NCBI GenBank assembly: GCA_964403545.1
Contig: CAYOGN010000118.1
Span: 1 to 16,657, forward strand
From: VYFG01 sp964403545
GTDB lineage: Bacteria; Pseudomonadota; Gammaproteobacteria; Arenicellales; Poriferihabitantaceae
Reading direction: 5' to 3'
DNA length: 16,657 nucleotides
The number at the start of each line of letters is the position of its first letter. The stretch's first letter is position 1. Under the pieces are notes generated by a model. That model was not told the DNA's origin. It worked only from the letters and a program-made list of their open reading frames with translations, and searched no databases. The position numbers and the translations under genes were made by a program. Below, in pieces: positions 7,197 through 15,603 of this stretch.

Positions 7197-7681
7197 TGAC
7201 CGAAAGTAAAACAAAGTACGCGCTCCTGTTGATCCTGTCACTGATCATTGTCGTTGTCGATCAGATAACCAAACAACTGGCCTACCAGCATCTTGGTGGA
7301 CAACCCGCGGTTGAAATCCTGCCGGTTTTCAGCTTCGTGCTGGTGTTCAATGAGGGAGCAGCATTCGGCTTTCTGAATGATGCCGGTGGTTGGCAACACT
7401 GGCTGTTTATTACCCTGGCCATCGTATTTTCGTTGGTCCTCCTGGTATGGATATGGCGCGAGCATGGCCGCAATGGATTCCTTGCCATAGGGCTTGCCTT
7501 GATTCTGGGTGGTGCCGTCGGCAACGTGATAGATCGGATCAATGCTGGATACGTCATCGATTTTTTGTTGTTACACTATCAGAACTGGTACTTCCCGGCG
7601 TTTAACGTTGCCGATATCTCTATTACCTTTGGTGCTATCGCGCTGATTGTGGATAGTTTGCTGCTACAAAAACATGAATGA
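7193..7681 (+). CDS. lspA: Lipoprotein signal peptidase (signal peptidase II)
   Basis: Inner-membrane aspartyl protease that removes the signal peptide of diacylglyceryl-modified prolipoproteins. It has 162 residues with four hydrophobic segments (about 9-27, 68-88, 96-113, 137-157). Family motifs are VVDQITKQL (21-29), FNEGAAFGFL (52-61), GNVIDR (110-115), YVIDF (120-124) and FNVADISI (137-144). The expected catalytic dyad is D123 and D141. Two adjacent ATG codons (7193 and 7196) are possible starts; the first overlaps the ribF stop as ATGA. The end overlaps the start of ispH by 8 bases. The usual downstream neighbour fkpB (slpA) is absent. Confidence 0.95.
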   Translation: MMTESKTKYALLLILSLIIVVVDQITKQLAYQHLGGQPAVEILPVFSFVLVFNEGAAFGFLNDAGGWQHWLFITLAIVFSLVLLVWIWREHGRNGFLAIGLALILGGAVGNVIDRINAGYVIDFLLLHYQNWYFPAFNVADISITFGAIALIVDSLLLQKHE

Positions 7682-8609
7682 AATAATACAGGTAAATTTG
7701 GCCAATCCCAGAGGATTTTGTGCGGGTGTCGATCGTGCAATTGAAATTGTAGAACGCGCCTTGAAGAAATATGGTGCACCGATTTATGTACGACACGAAG
7801 TCGTTCACAACCGGTTTGTAGTTGAAAATTTACGCCAGAAGGGTGCAATATTTGTTGACCAGCTGGATCAGGTTCCCGAACAGGCAACGGTCATTTTTAG
7901 CGCGCACGGGGTATCCCGCGAGGTTCGACAGCAGGCTGAAAAGAGATGCCTGAATGTGTTGGATGCAACCTGCCCGCTGGTTACAAAAGTGCATGTCGAA
8001 GTGACTCAGTATCGCAAGCTGGGCCTCGAAATTATTCTTATCGGTCATGCCGGCCACCCTGAAGTAGAAGGAACCATGGGGCAGGCCGAAGGCGGAATTA
8101 TTCTGGTCGAAACCCTTGAAGACGTAGAGTTACTCAAAGTCAGAGATCCGCAGCGGCTGGCCTATGTGAGTCAGACGACACTATCGATGGATGATACGGC
8201 AAAAATTGTCGATGCCTTGCGCACACGTTTTCCTGCTATCAAGGGTCCACGCAAAGACGATATTTGCTACGCGACCCAGAACCGGCAGGACGCGGTGAAA
8301 CAACTGGTGCAAAAGTGTGATGTAATATTCGTTGTCGGCTCTCCAAACAGCTCTAATTCAAACAGATTGCGGGAAATAGCCGAGCATCGAAACGTACCGG
8401 CATATCTGATCGATGGTGCCGATGAAATTCTTGATCATTGGCTTGATGGAAAGCAGAGCGCAGGAGTCACCGCTGGCGCATCGGCACCGGAATCTCTGGT
8501 TCAGCAAGTAGTGGAAAAATTACGTCAGGGAAATATCCCGATATCAGAACTCGAAGGGCCAAAGGAAAATATCTCGTTTTCTTTGCCAGTAAGCCTCAGG
8601 GATGGCTGA
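7674..8609 (+). CDS. ispH: 4-hydroxy-3-methylbut-2-enyl diphosphate reductase (IspH/LytB)
   Basis: Last enzyme of the MEP pathway; a [4Fe-4S] protein that reduces HMBPP to IPP and DMAPP. From the ATG at 7674 it has 311 residues, close to E. coli IspH (316). The three cluster cysteines are visible: C16 (NPRGFCAGVDRA), C100 (DATCPLVTK) and C198 (DDICYATQNRQ). H45 (EVVHN), H78 (SAHGV), H128 and E130 (GHAGHPEVEG) match the substrate-binding histidines and the proton-donor glutamate of the family. An in-frame TTG at 7647 would add nine residues unlike the family, so 7674 is preferred; it overlaps lspA by 8 bases. The stop is one base from the convergent pilE stop, so any terminator would lie inside coding sequence. 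Confidence 0.95.
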   Translation: MNEIIQVNLANPRGFCAGVDRAIEIVERALKKYGAPIYVRHEVVHNRFVVENLRQKGAIFVDQLDQVPEQATVIFSAHGVSREVRQQAEKRCLNVLDATCPLVTKVHVEVTQYRKLGLEIILIGHAGHPEVEGTMGQAEGGIILVETLEDVELLKVRDPQRLAYVSQTTLSMDDTAKIVDALRTRFPAIKGPRKDDICYATQNRQDAVKQLVQKCDVIFVVGSPNSSNSNRLREIAEHRNVPAYLIDGADEILDHWLDGKQSAGVTAGASAPESLVQQVVEKLRQGNIPISELEGPKENISFSLPVSLRDG

Positions 8610-8610
8610 C

Positions 8611-9072
8611 TCAGTTCCAGCACTCCACATTGTTTGGTGCAGAAGATTGGGTTGTTGCGGTTTGCCTGCCTTTGGAATTGATTGAAATGGACATACAGTC
8701 AGTGTCCTTTGCCTGACTTGTGCCTGCTACCGGGGCAGCAGTCAAATTTATACAATCACTGGTCCCGGTGCCACAAGTTGCAGACATGGTAATTGAATAG
8801 TATCCCTCTTCACTGCGCAAAATACTGCTCCCGCCCGCGGTGGCGTAACCCAGGCTGGCGACAAAGGTGGTATAGGTAGATTGATTGTTGCCAAAGAACA
8901 ATTCCTGTTGTGCAAGTATTCTGGTCATCGAAGCGATGGCATCTGCACGCCTTGAATCACGTACATAACCGAAGTATTCCGGAATTGCCCATGAGGAGAG
9001 CACACCGAGAATGACCAACGTAATCATTAGTTCGATGAGGGTATATCCCTTAAACGTTGCAGTTTTTTTCAT
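8611..9072 (-). CDS. pilE: Type IV minor pilin PilE
   Basis: Minor pilin of the type IV pilus, last gene of the minus-strand pil operon. It has 153 residues. A class III leader MKKTATFKG is followed by YTLIELMITLVILGVLSSWA; PilD cleavage after G9 gives a mature protein starting with tyrosine (normally Phe or Met) with the conserved Glu at +5 (E14). The next stretch, IPEYFGYVRDSRRADAIAS, resembles PilE of Pseudomonas. Four cysteines fall in the C-terminal half; the last pair (DTDC and NVECWN at the end) could form the D-region disulfide. The ribosome binding site is weak (GGAA about 12 bases upstream). PilE rather than major pilin is inferred from position and sequence. It lies 45 bases downstream of pilY1, with no pilY2 between. 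Confidence 0.9.
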   Translation of the reverse strand: MKKTATFKGYTLIELMITLVILGVLSSWAIPEYFGYVRDSRRADAIASMTRILAQQELFFGNNQSTYTTFVASLGYATAGGSSILRSEEGYYSITMSATCGTGTSDCINLTAAPVAGTSQAKDTDCMSISINSKGRQTATTQSSAPNNVECWN

Positions 9073-9117
9073 CGATCAGAGATTCCGTTAATTTTCATCG
9101 CCCGGGAACACTGGTGC

Positions 9118-12100
9118 CTATTGGTGCATCCAGAAGGTTAGTACCGGTGAATTCGCTATATTCACCGGCAGTATCTCGCGCCCTACAATTATTTTGCCGC
9201 TAACCCCCTCTATATCCGGGAAAACCACTTTGGGTCTGGGCGGGATGCCACTAACCGTCAGATTATAGCTACGATCCGGCAGCCCAAGGTTGGCACCCGA
9301 CCCGATTCCATCCAGATTTGCCACCGGGCTGGCGTCAAATACACTGACCACATAGGTCTTTCCAGTACCCTGATTTGGTGTGCAGGCATTTTCATCAAGA
9401 GGATCGGGGTCAGGTGACGGCGGTGTAAAAGTAGAAAATATTACATTCCCGTCAACCGTAACGGATTCAGACAGTGCCTTTTCTCCACTGTTCGTGAGAT
9501 CGATATACCAGCCTTTGGTATAGAGGCTGATCTGGTTAGCTTCAGACAGGGCAGGGGGTGGATCTGCAGCAAAATTTAGGTTTGTAATATCCAGAAGGTC
9601 ATCGACATAAATCTTGATCGCACTATAGTTTGCTGGAGTTGAGATAATGTCAGTGTATTTCAACAAAAAGAACTTGTCTGCAATGGTTGTATTGAGTGGG
9701 TGAGCCCGATATCCGCTACCCACAGCAATCGACAGAAACGGAGTGTCCTCATTATGTTCCTGGACAATGGCTACATCTGGTGCATAGTAAAGTCGGCGGT
9801 TGTTCGCATTGGTTGATGAACCGGAGCTGCTGGCTAACTGCAAGTCAGCGATGACGCCTCCGGTGATGCGATTGATCAGGGGGAGTGGATCACCTGCGTT
9901 GAGTGAGTTATTGATATCGAATCGCCACACCTGGCCACCACTATCTGTGGCAAAAATCTTGTCTGCAATGCCGTCGCCATTGATATCCAGAATACGGATA
10001 TCTGCGGCAAAGCCGTATTTCATGTTGACACTGGGGAAATCCGGAGTGACATTGGCGACCCCCGTTTTACCGGCCCACCAGATCAGAGCCCCTGTTTTTG
10101 CGTCTACAATGTAGATGGCATTACCTACAGTGTCTTGGTCCCGGGTGGCATCGATCAAATCGTCCTTGTCATGGTCATATCCACCACCAAAAATGATGAT
10201 ATCGCGAATTTCAAGGCCGGTTCCCTCTGAATTTGGTGTCAGAATTTTATGATGTTTTGGCTTTGACCAGGTTTGCCCCATGTACTGGAATGGACCAATT
10301 TCCGCATCGGTAGAGTTTTCGGGAACTCGATCCGGGTTAATTTCCCAAAGCAATTTTGGCGTATCGGTGTCGGTTACATCGAAAGCAAATATTATATTGC
10401 CGCCACGTCGCTGGCCAAAATAGGCGTATACATGGTCGTTACCTTCGGTCGTAATTTGGCCGTCGTTGTCATCATCGTATCTCCAGATATCGATATTACT
10501 GTCCAGTCGATAGGCGATATCGGAACCCGCATCAAGATAGAGTTCGTCCACTCGTCCAAGAACTGATTTGGGAATAATAGCCGAATACTCGAGGCGGCTT
10601 GATCCAGAGTCTTCCGATTTCAGAATATGAAAATAGCCATCATTGGTGGTGGCAAAGAGCACGTTGGTTTGGACATCATCCGTATCCGTTGGTGTTCCTT
10701 TATCGTCCGTCGCATAGTTCACCAAAATGGGTTCGGTATGTAATACGCCGCCCATGCCGGGGCGTCCATCGGTATAGTTGCCGTCCTCATTGTTATCCAG
10801 GACATCGACGCCACGTGACCACTTTACTCTTTTTATAAACTCGGTATCGTCAAAGGATTCCACCAGGCCAAGGGTAGCTTTGGTAATGTGACTCTGATCC
10901 TCGCCTGTGATTGTTGGATCAGCATTGTTTTCATGGACCTTGATCAGGGAAATGCCAGAGCCATCAAATGCATTTGCGTTTGGTGCGTAATCGGTCAGGT
11001 AGGTGAAAACATTATTTTCCCGGGTGGCTGCATTGAATCCATTGACTGCATCGTAATCATATAGACGTTGAGCGGCTCCCCCTTTTTCGGTTTGATCGCC
11101 ATCCGGATTGACTGAATCGAGATACCAGTAACTCAACGCATCTTTCTCAAAAAGCCCTGTTGTGGCATTGACCGCAGGTTTCGGCGGGCTTCGCGCATCA
11201 CCGATAAATATATCATCTTCACCATCGCCATTATTGTCTGTGCCGGTGGATTGAAGGCGATATTTCTTCACATTTCCCGCCCAGTGAGGGGATTCGGACG
11301 GTTCAAACAAGGCGAAATAAAGATCGTTATTGTGACGCAAACGGTTGAGCGCGTTAACCGATACCGCCGGTGAGGTAAACGACGCATTGGTCTGCTGAAT
11401 CTCCGAGATTATAGAATTGAATACCGAGGCAAAGCCACTGGGACTGGCGGCCGAATAGGCGGATTGCGTACCACCCTTTACCGCGGCGGCGTCCATCAGG
11501 GCATCATCTGCGGCATCGAATCCGGCGATATAATAGGAAATTATATTCTGTTTGCCTGGTAGATCATTGCCCTGATCAACAGTTGCATGGTCGGCGTTGA
11601 ACATAAAGTTGGAAAGTTCATCGAGGCAACTGTCAGCGGCGTAATAGGAGGATGAATCATGGTTACAACTGCCCATGTCCCCATTGGCGCCCGCGATCAG
11701 AGGATTGACAAATCCATCGGCATCAAAATCATCGGTCGGGGCACCATCACTAAATACCACCATATAGTTGCTACCACAATCGAAGTCTATGGGGCTGATA
11801 TAGGTGTCGCCAGATCGACTGAGCGCATGACTGGTCAGGGTTCCATCAGGTAGTGGCAAGCCGAAATAGACATTCTCCCCACGAAACAATTTCATTCCTT
11901 CATACACTGTTTCAACCAGAGGTGTAGACCCCTGATAGGCAAAACCGTCAAGCACCGATTTCAAGGCAGCCTTATTGTCAGGATCACTGGCATCGACCAT
12001 CGGGTAGCTGACCGGCCCTCCATGATTATTGTAGCCATTCCCGCTATTGGAATCAGAGCCGGTTGGCTGAAATCGCATAATGCCGATATCGATATCAGAT

Positions 12101-12870
12101 ACCGAATCAATCAGGTCTTTGGCCGCATCTACTACCACCTGCAAACGCGTGCTGGTGGTACCTGTATTACCACCATGGTAGTGATACCAGTTCAGATAGT
12201 TGCCTGTGAACAGGGTGCGACTATCCTTGTTTCTCCAGATACCACTGGTAATCGTACTGTTCCATGGGCCACTGGACCCATTTCGTATTCGTTTCTGACT
12301 GGAAGCGTCGGTTTCTCCATGGTCTCGATCATCGTCTTCACACTCATAGTGAATGGATTCAGTCCGATAATAATAAAATGTCGAATGGAGGCTATACCAA
12401 TTGTCATAGTTTGTGTTCCAGCGTGCAAACTTGTCGGCAAAAAAGCCGGTGCCGAACCCAGTGGCATTGATATCGAGATTGGTTTCTCCTGCCTTGCAGC
12501 GAAACCTTGATTTTTCAAACCAGTAGTTTGAATTACATCCGGGATGGGAGGTGTTGATACCGCCGACATAAATTCTGCTGTCAAGGCATTCAACCGACCC
12601 GGAGGGAGTCGTATAGTCCACAGCGGGGTTATAGGTTGATATATTGACAGTGCCCCCCATGCTGCCAGAAGTGTCGATCACAAAGAGTACATTGGGATTC
12701 ACCCCCGAAGAGTCGGAACTGGTATATATCTCGACGTCGGCCGCTTGAGAAGAGCCAACGGCCAGCAGGCTTGAAGTAAGCAAAATGTACAGACAAAGTC
12801 TCGGCAGGGTTCTCCGAAGCCTGCCTGCCTTGCCGCCAGGAATTTTCATCGATTGAATCGGTCTGATCAT
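9118..12870 (-). CDS. pilY1: Type IV pilus tip/biogenesis factor PilY1
   Basis: Large secreted protein of the pilus tip, involved in pilus extension, adhesion and surface sensing in Pseudomonas. It has 1250 residues. A Sec signal covers about 1-43 (basic region, LCLYILLTSSLLAVG, likely cleavage after SSQA). A von Willebrand A-like domain starts with NVLFVIDTSGSMGG, whose DTSGS (66-70) is the MIDAS motif; VVFSDGAPTDD is a later strand of this domain. The C-terminal half is the PilY1 beta-propeller, with GGVLHTEPILVNY, FFATTNDGYFHIL-like and GGGYDHDKDD segments and the loop DINGDGIAD (962-970), equivalent in type and place to the calcium site of P. aeruginosa PilY1. Other acidic loops lie at 545-553 and from 692. 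GGAGG lies 5 bases upstream of the ATG, which overlaps the preceding small gene as ATGA. Confidence 0.95.
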   Translation of the reverse strand: MIRPIQSMKIPGGKAGRLRRTLPRLCLYILLTSSLLAVGSSQAADVEIYTSSDSSGVNPNVLFVIDTSGSMGGTVNISTYNPAVDYTTPSGSVECLDSRIYVGGINTSHPGCNSNYWFEKSRFRCKAGETNLDINATGFGTGFFADKFARWNTNYDNWYSLHSTFYYYRTESIHYECEDDDRDHGETDASSQKRIRNGSSGPWNSTITSGIWRNKDSRTLFTGNYLNWYHYHGGNTGTTSTRLQVVVDAAKDLIDSVSDIDIGIMRFQPTGSDSNSGNGYNNHGGPVSYPMVDASDPDNKAALKSVLDGFAYQGSTPLVETVYEGMKLFRGENVYFGLPLPDGTLTSHALSRSGDTYISPIDFDCGSNYMVVFSDGAPTDDFDADGFVNPLIAGANGDMGSCNHDSSSYYAADSCLDELSNFMFNADHATVDQGNDLPGKQNIISYYIAGFDAADDALMDAAAVKGGTQSAYSAASPSGFASVFNSIISEIQQTNASFTSPAVSVNALNRLRHNNDLYFALFEPSESPHWAGNVKKYRLQSTGTDNNGDGEDDIFIGDARSPPKPAVNATTGLFEKDALSYWYLDSVNPDGDQTEKGGAAQRLYDYDAVNGFNAATRENNVFTYLTDYAPNANAFDGSGISLIKVHENNADPTITGEDQSHITKATLGLVESFDDTEFIKRVKWSRGVDVLDNNEDGNYTDGRPGMGGVLHTEPILVNYATDDKGTPTDTDDVQTNVLFATTNDGYFHILKSEDSGSSRLEYSAIIPKSVLGRVDELYLDAGSDIAYRLDSNIDIWRYDDDNDGQITTEGNDHVYAYFGQRRGGNIIFAFDVTDTDTPKLLWEINPDRVPENSTDAEIGPFQYMGQTWSKPKHHKILTPNSEGTGLEIRDIIIFGGGYDHDKDDLIDATRDQDTVGNAIYIVDAKTGALIWWAGKTGVANVTPDFPSVNMKYGFAADIRILDINGDGIADKIFATDSGGQVWRFDINNSLNAGDPLPLINRITGGVIADLQLASSSGSSTNANNRRLYYAPDVAIVQEHNEDTPFLSIAVGSGYRAHPLNTTIADKFFLLKYTDIISTPANYSAIKIYVDDLLDITNLNFAADPPPALSEANQISLYTKGWYIDLTNSGEKALSESVTVDGNVIFSTFTPPSPDPDPLDENACTPNQGTGKTYVVSVFDASPVANLDGIGSGANLGLPDRSYNLTVSGIPPRPKVVFPDIEGVSGKIIVGREILPVNIANSPVLTFWMHQ

Positions 12871-13259
12871 CGTATCCTCCCTACCTGTAGCCAGGTCAGT
12901 TCCCGGGTCTCGATCTCGTAAAAGCCGGTAATAAAATCGTTACTGGTTGGCGTGTATAACGACATCGGAATGCGCGTATTGCCAAGCAGGGCATAGCTGT
13001 CGGGTGTCACTCGCAATCGAATGCGATTATTCGGGCAACGTTGGCAACTGAGAACGATATTGCCGTAACCATTACTTTTTACCCGCAACTGGAAAACGTG
13101 CGTGCCTTCAAGAGGTGCCTCTTTGGCTGTCATTTGAGGCTCGGCTTTGGCCTCCGGAATAAAATCATGGAACACGAAAACCATGACGACTATGGATAAC
13201 GCCAATGGGGCGGGAAGAGAGCTCATTTTCAGCTGATTCAGATTGTTGAGAATGCGCAT
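12867..13259 (-). CDS. Small secreted protein of unknown function in the pil operon, CxxC motif
   Basis: I do not recognise this 130-residue protein. The N-terminus has K11, a hydrophobic stretch (LALSIVVMVFVF, 19-30) and an AKA site (37-39), so it reads as a Sec signal with cleavage before E40, leaving about 91 residues in the periplasm. An uncleaved anchor is the alternative. The mature part looks beta-rich (HVFQLRVKSNGYGNIVLSC, RIRLRVT) with C72-x-x-C75 in SCQRCPNN. The ATG at 13259 has GAGGA about 9 bases upstream; M12 is an alternative start. It is 36 bases after pilX, and its stop overlaps the pilY1 ATG as ATGA, with the pilY1 Shine-Dalgarno inside its last codons. Operon position and export suggest a role with PilY1 or minor-pilin assembly (inference). 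The position is not that of Pseudomonas pilY2, which lies after pilY1. Confidence 0.8.
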   Translation of the reverse strand: MRILNNLNQLKMSSLPAPLALSIVVMVFVFHDFIPEAKAEPQMTAKEAPLEGTHVFQLRVKSNGYGNIVLSCQRCPNNRIRLRVTPDSYALLGNTRIPMSLYTPTSNDFITGFYEIETRELTWLQVGRIR

Positions 13260-13295
13260 TTGTTTTTCCTCTGTTTGTACCTTGTTAACACCAGG

Positions 13296-13823
13296 CTACT
13301 GAACACCACTGGGTCCGACCAGGGAGATACCCACGTTATGGGTGGAGATCGATTGATTGGCAGTTCCTTCGCTACCTACAAAAAAATAGTGGGTGGCAAA
13401 ACCACTTTCGAGGCTGTAATTTTGCGGAGGCAGATTGCCTCTGCCACGATATCGGGTGATCACTGCGGCATTGCCATTGCTGCTACTGTCAATGCAATCT
13501 GCAGCGATTGCCGGATCGTCCGAGTCGTAACACATCCACATATCGGGAGCGTCATAATCGCCCGGGTAAATATCACCGGTGTCTCCCGTGTCCAGTCGAT
13601 CTGGCGCTTTTAAACCGCGTACCAGACCGGATTCTGCATACTGGAAAGAGTGATTCAATTGCTGCAGGTTGGTTGTCATCTTTTGCTCCAGGCGGTTGTT
13701 CTGCATGCTCGAAATTCCAACTACAGAAAGGACCACCAGGAATACCATGGTAGTGGCCAGTGCGGCGCCAGATTCTGAATTCGAAACCTTGTCAATTGGT
13801 GATTGCATTCTTGTTTTCATCAT
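13296..13823 (-). CDS. pilX: Type IV minor pilin PilX
   Basis: Minor pilin of the priming complex. From the ATG at 13823 it has 175 residues. The leader ends SNSESG and the mature N-terminus reads AALATTMVFLVVLSVVGISSM, then NNRLEQKMTTNLQQLNHSFQYAESGL. This is the PilX/GspK-like pattern, in which Glu+5 is missing and an E-x-x-M-x-x-N segment plus A-E-S/A-G-L follow. Four cysteine or aspartate clusters lie in the middle (YDSDDPAIAADC). Start is uncertain: a GTG at 13838 would overlap the pilW stop, and ATGs at 13823, 13820 and 13808 are all in frame with no clear Shine-Dalgarno; coupling to pilW probably drives initiation. Its small size, lack of E+5 and position between pilW and pilY1 support PilX. 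Confidence 0.85.
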   Translation of the reverse strand: MMKTRMQSPIDKVSNSESGAALATTMVFLVVLSVVGISSMQNNRLEQKMTTNLQQLNHSFQYAESGLVRGLKAPDRLDTGDTGDIYPGDYDAPDMWMCYDSDDPAIAADCIDSSSNGNAAVITRYRGRGNLPPQNYSLESGFATHYFFVGSEGTANQSISTHNVGISLVGPSGVQ

Positions 13824-13837
13824 AGTGTGTTGGACCA

Positions 13838-14953
13838 CTAGATACTGTTTCGTACGTAAACCGTTGTCTGAAATACCCGGCGTCTTACCCGCTCGGTTCC
13901 AATAGTGAAATCTGTTCCCAGTACGTCGATGGTTCCACCTCCGTCGGCGCGGTCAAATTCGTCGCCATATTGATCCTCGGTGCGTAGCAACAAGGCAAAT
14001 CTGACGGCGCTTACATTTCTCCAGCTTCCCACGGTATTCGCATCAACAAAGGTATCGGGCACGATATCTCCGTTGGTATCTTCACCGTAAAGAACTTCAA
14101 ATGCCTCTACCCCGGGAATGAATTCATTGGCCGTGGTACCGTTGTCATTAATGCCTCCATTCACCACCCTGCGAAGGGTTGGATAATCATTCGGGTCGGC
14201 AGGATTCGCTGCGGGTTCAATAAAATATTTAATCCGCCCAAATGCGTAAATTTTGGTATTTGCTCCGGGATAGCTTTGCTGGGGATAAAGAGCAGAAAAT
14301 GAATCCCGGGAGTTTTCCAAATCAGAGGGTAGATCTTCACCACTGGTGGAATCAGTTTCATGTTGAATGGTGTTGCCGGATTTTCCACTTACGGTAAAAA
14401 TGTCTCCAACTTCGCAGTTGGCAATCAATAGAACGTCTTCTACGAAAATTCCGGAAGCATCGTCCAATACCAGATCCGAGCGTGGATCGGACATGCTCGT
14501 AGACAGTGTGGCTATGGGCCTGGCATACTGGACTTCAAGCACATCCCGATTGGCTGCGGTTAAAGCTGACTCGGGGGTGTTGCTGTGTTCATATCCACGT
14601 ACCGGGGAAGACAAATAGATATTTCCGCTCAAATTGCTGATGATCGGCCCCGCTGCATCCGAAGGATCCAGATCTTCTACACAGCCATAGAAGCCGCCCA
14701 TCTGGATATCTCTTGAAATTTGGTTGATGGCGAAGCGAGCGTTTTCCTGTAACCCCGCAAGATTCTCCTGAATTCGACTCGACTTGTATGAATTGACCAG
14801 AATAACGCTGGCACCGCTTAAAACAATCAGACTGACGGTGAGTGATATCATCAGCTCAATCATATTCATGCCTTTCTGGCGGCCGGAAAACTTCCACTTT
14901 TCAGCGGATTGACCAACCCTCTTCAGCAATGAAATTTCTGCGTGTTTGCTCAT
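13838..14953 (-). CDS. pilW: Type IV minor pilin PilW
   Basis: Minor pilin, 371 residues, the usual size for PilW. The class III cleavage site is after G28 (FSGRQKG), with mature MNMIELMISLTVSLIVLSGAS and Glu at +5 (E33). The 28-residue leader is long. The following SRIQENLAGLQENARFAINQISRDIQMGGFYGC is typical of PilW, including the MGG-Y-GC turn. The C-terminal part has GVEAFEVLYG and the acidic loop DTNGDIVPD (292-300), a calcium-loop-like motif. The start ATG (14953) overlaps the pilV TGA by 4 bases and has no separate Shine-Dalgarno, so translation is probably coupled. I place it with confidence from the N-terminal pattern and the gene order. Confidence 0.92.
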   Translation of the reverse strand: MSKHAEISLLKRVGQSAEKWKFSGRQKGMNMIELMISLTVSLIVLSGASVILVNSYKSSRIQENLAGLQENARFAINQISRDIQMGGFYGCVEDLDPSDAAGPIISNLSGNIYLSSPVRGYEHSNTPESALTAANRDVLEVQYARPIATLSTSMSDPRSDLVLDDASGIFVEDVLLIANCEVGDIFTVSGKSGNTIQHETDSTSGEDLPSDLENSRDSFSALYPQQSYPGANTKIYAFGRIKYFIEPAANPADPNDYPTLRRVVNGGINDNGTTANEFIPGVEAFEVLYGEDTNGDIVPDTFVDANTVGSWRNVSAVRFALLLRTEDQYGDEFDRADGGGTIDVLGTDFTIGTERVRRRVFQTTVYVRNSI

Positions 14954-15585
14954 AGCGTCGATGTGTTAAGTATCTGCACACTCCAGGTATGCGCCATCAT
15001 GCATAAATTGCTATCCGGTCCATTGCCGAATGGCCAGGTCAAAACATCAGACCAGACTCTATTTACGGCACTGTTACAGGAAGCCTTTGAATTGAGGTTG
15101 ACGCTATTTTCAGCTACCGAAGCGTCGGAGTATCCGGCCTGCTCGCTCAGCCCCCGGTCTGACCAGAACACCGAAACATCAAAAAACCGGTTGTCTATTG
15201 TGTTGACTGCAACCTGTGTGGTTCCATAAGGAAGGTTTTGTGAGACTTTCTGGGCGTAACATATAATGTCGTTGCGTACGGTCGACAATGAGGGATCACA
15301 ACCAATTACTGCGTCGGACGATAAAACAGCATTGGTATAGCTCACAACTTCTGCGCTACCGTCATCCGATGAAATCTGCTTCGCCCTCATACTGTCAATC
15401 AACTCATTCGCTGACGTCATTATCTGGCTTCGATGATAGGATTCCTGACCAAACTGGAGAGAAAAGTTCTGCATATAGGCAGCGCTCAACAGACCGCCTG
15501 ATAACAGGACAAATGCGACCATCAATTCAATGAGGGAAAAGCCATCGCAGGATGTCCCGAAGTGGCGATTTTTAAAACAGGACAT
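14950..15585 (-). CDS. pilV: Type IV minor pilin PilV
   Basis: Minor pilin of the priming complex, 211 residues from the ATG at 15585. The leader of 15 residues ends in CDG; the mature N-terminus is FSLIELMVAFVLLSGGLLSAA with Glu at +5, followed by YMQNFSLQFGQESYHRSQIMTSANELIDSMRA, the usual PilV/GspI helix. Six or so cysteines are scattered in the globular part. ATG 15585 is chosen over the GTG two codons upstream because AAGGTGA lies at 15588-15594, correctly placed only for the ATG. It starts 18 bases after the fimU-like stop and overlaps pilW by 4 bases. Confidence 0.9.
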   Translation of the reverse strand: MSCFKNRHFGTSCDGFSLIELMVAFVLLSGGLLSAAYMQNFSLQFGQESYHRSQIMTSANELIDSMRAKQISSDDGSAEVVSYTNAVLSSDAVIGCDPSLSTVRNDIICYAQKVSQNLPYGTTQVAVNTIDNRFFDVSVFWSDRGLSEQAGYSDASVAENSVNLNSKASCNSAVNRVWSDVLTWPFGNGPDSNLCMMAHTWSVQILNTSTL

Positions 15586-15603
15586 GATCACCTTGACGGA
15601 ACA

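Noticed and set aside
12022..12593. Open frames on both strands inside pilY1 (162 codons plus, 133 codons minus in another frame)
   Set aside because: They overlap the well-supported N-terminal region of PilY1, have no convincing ribosome binding site and look like shadow frames.
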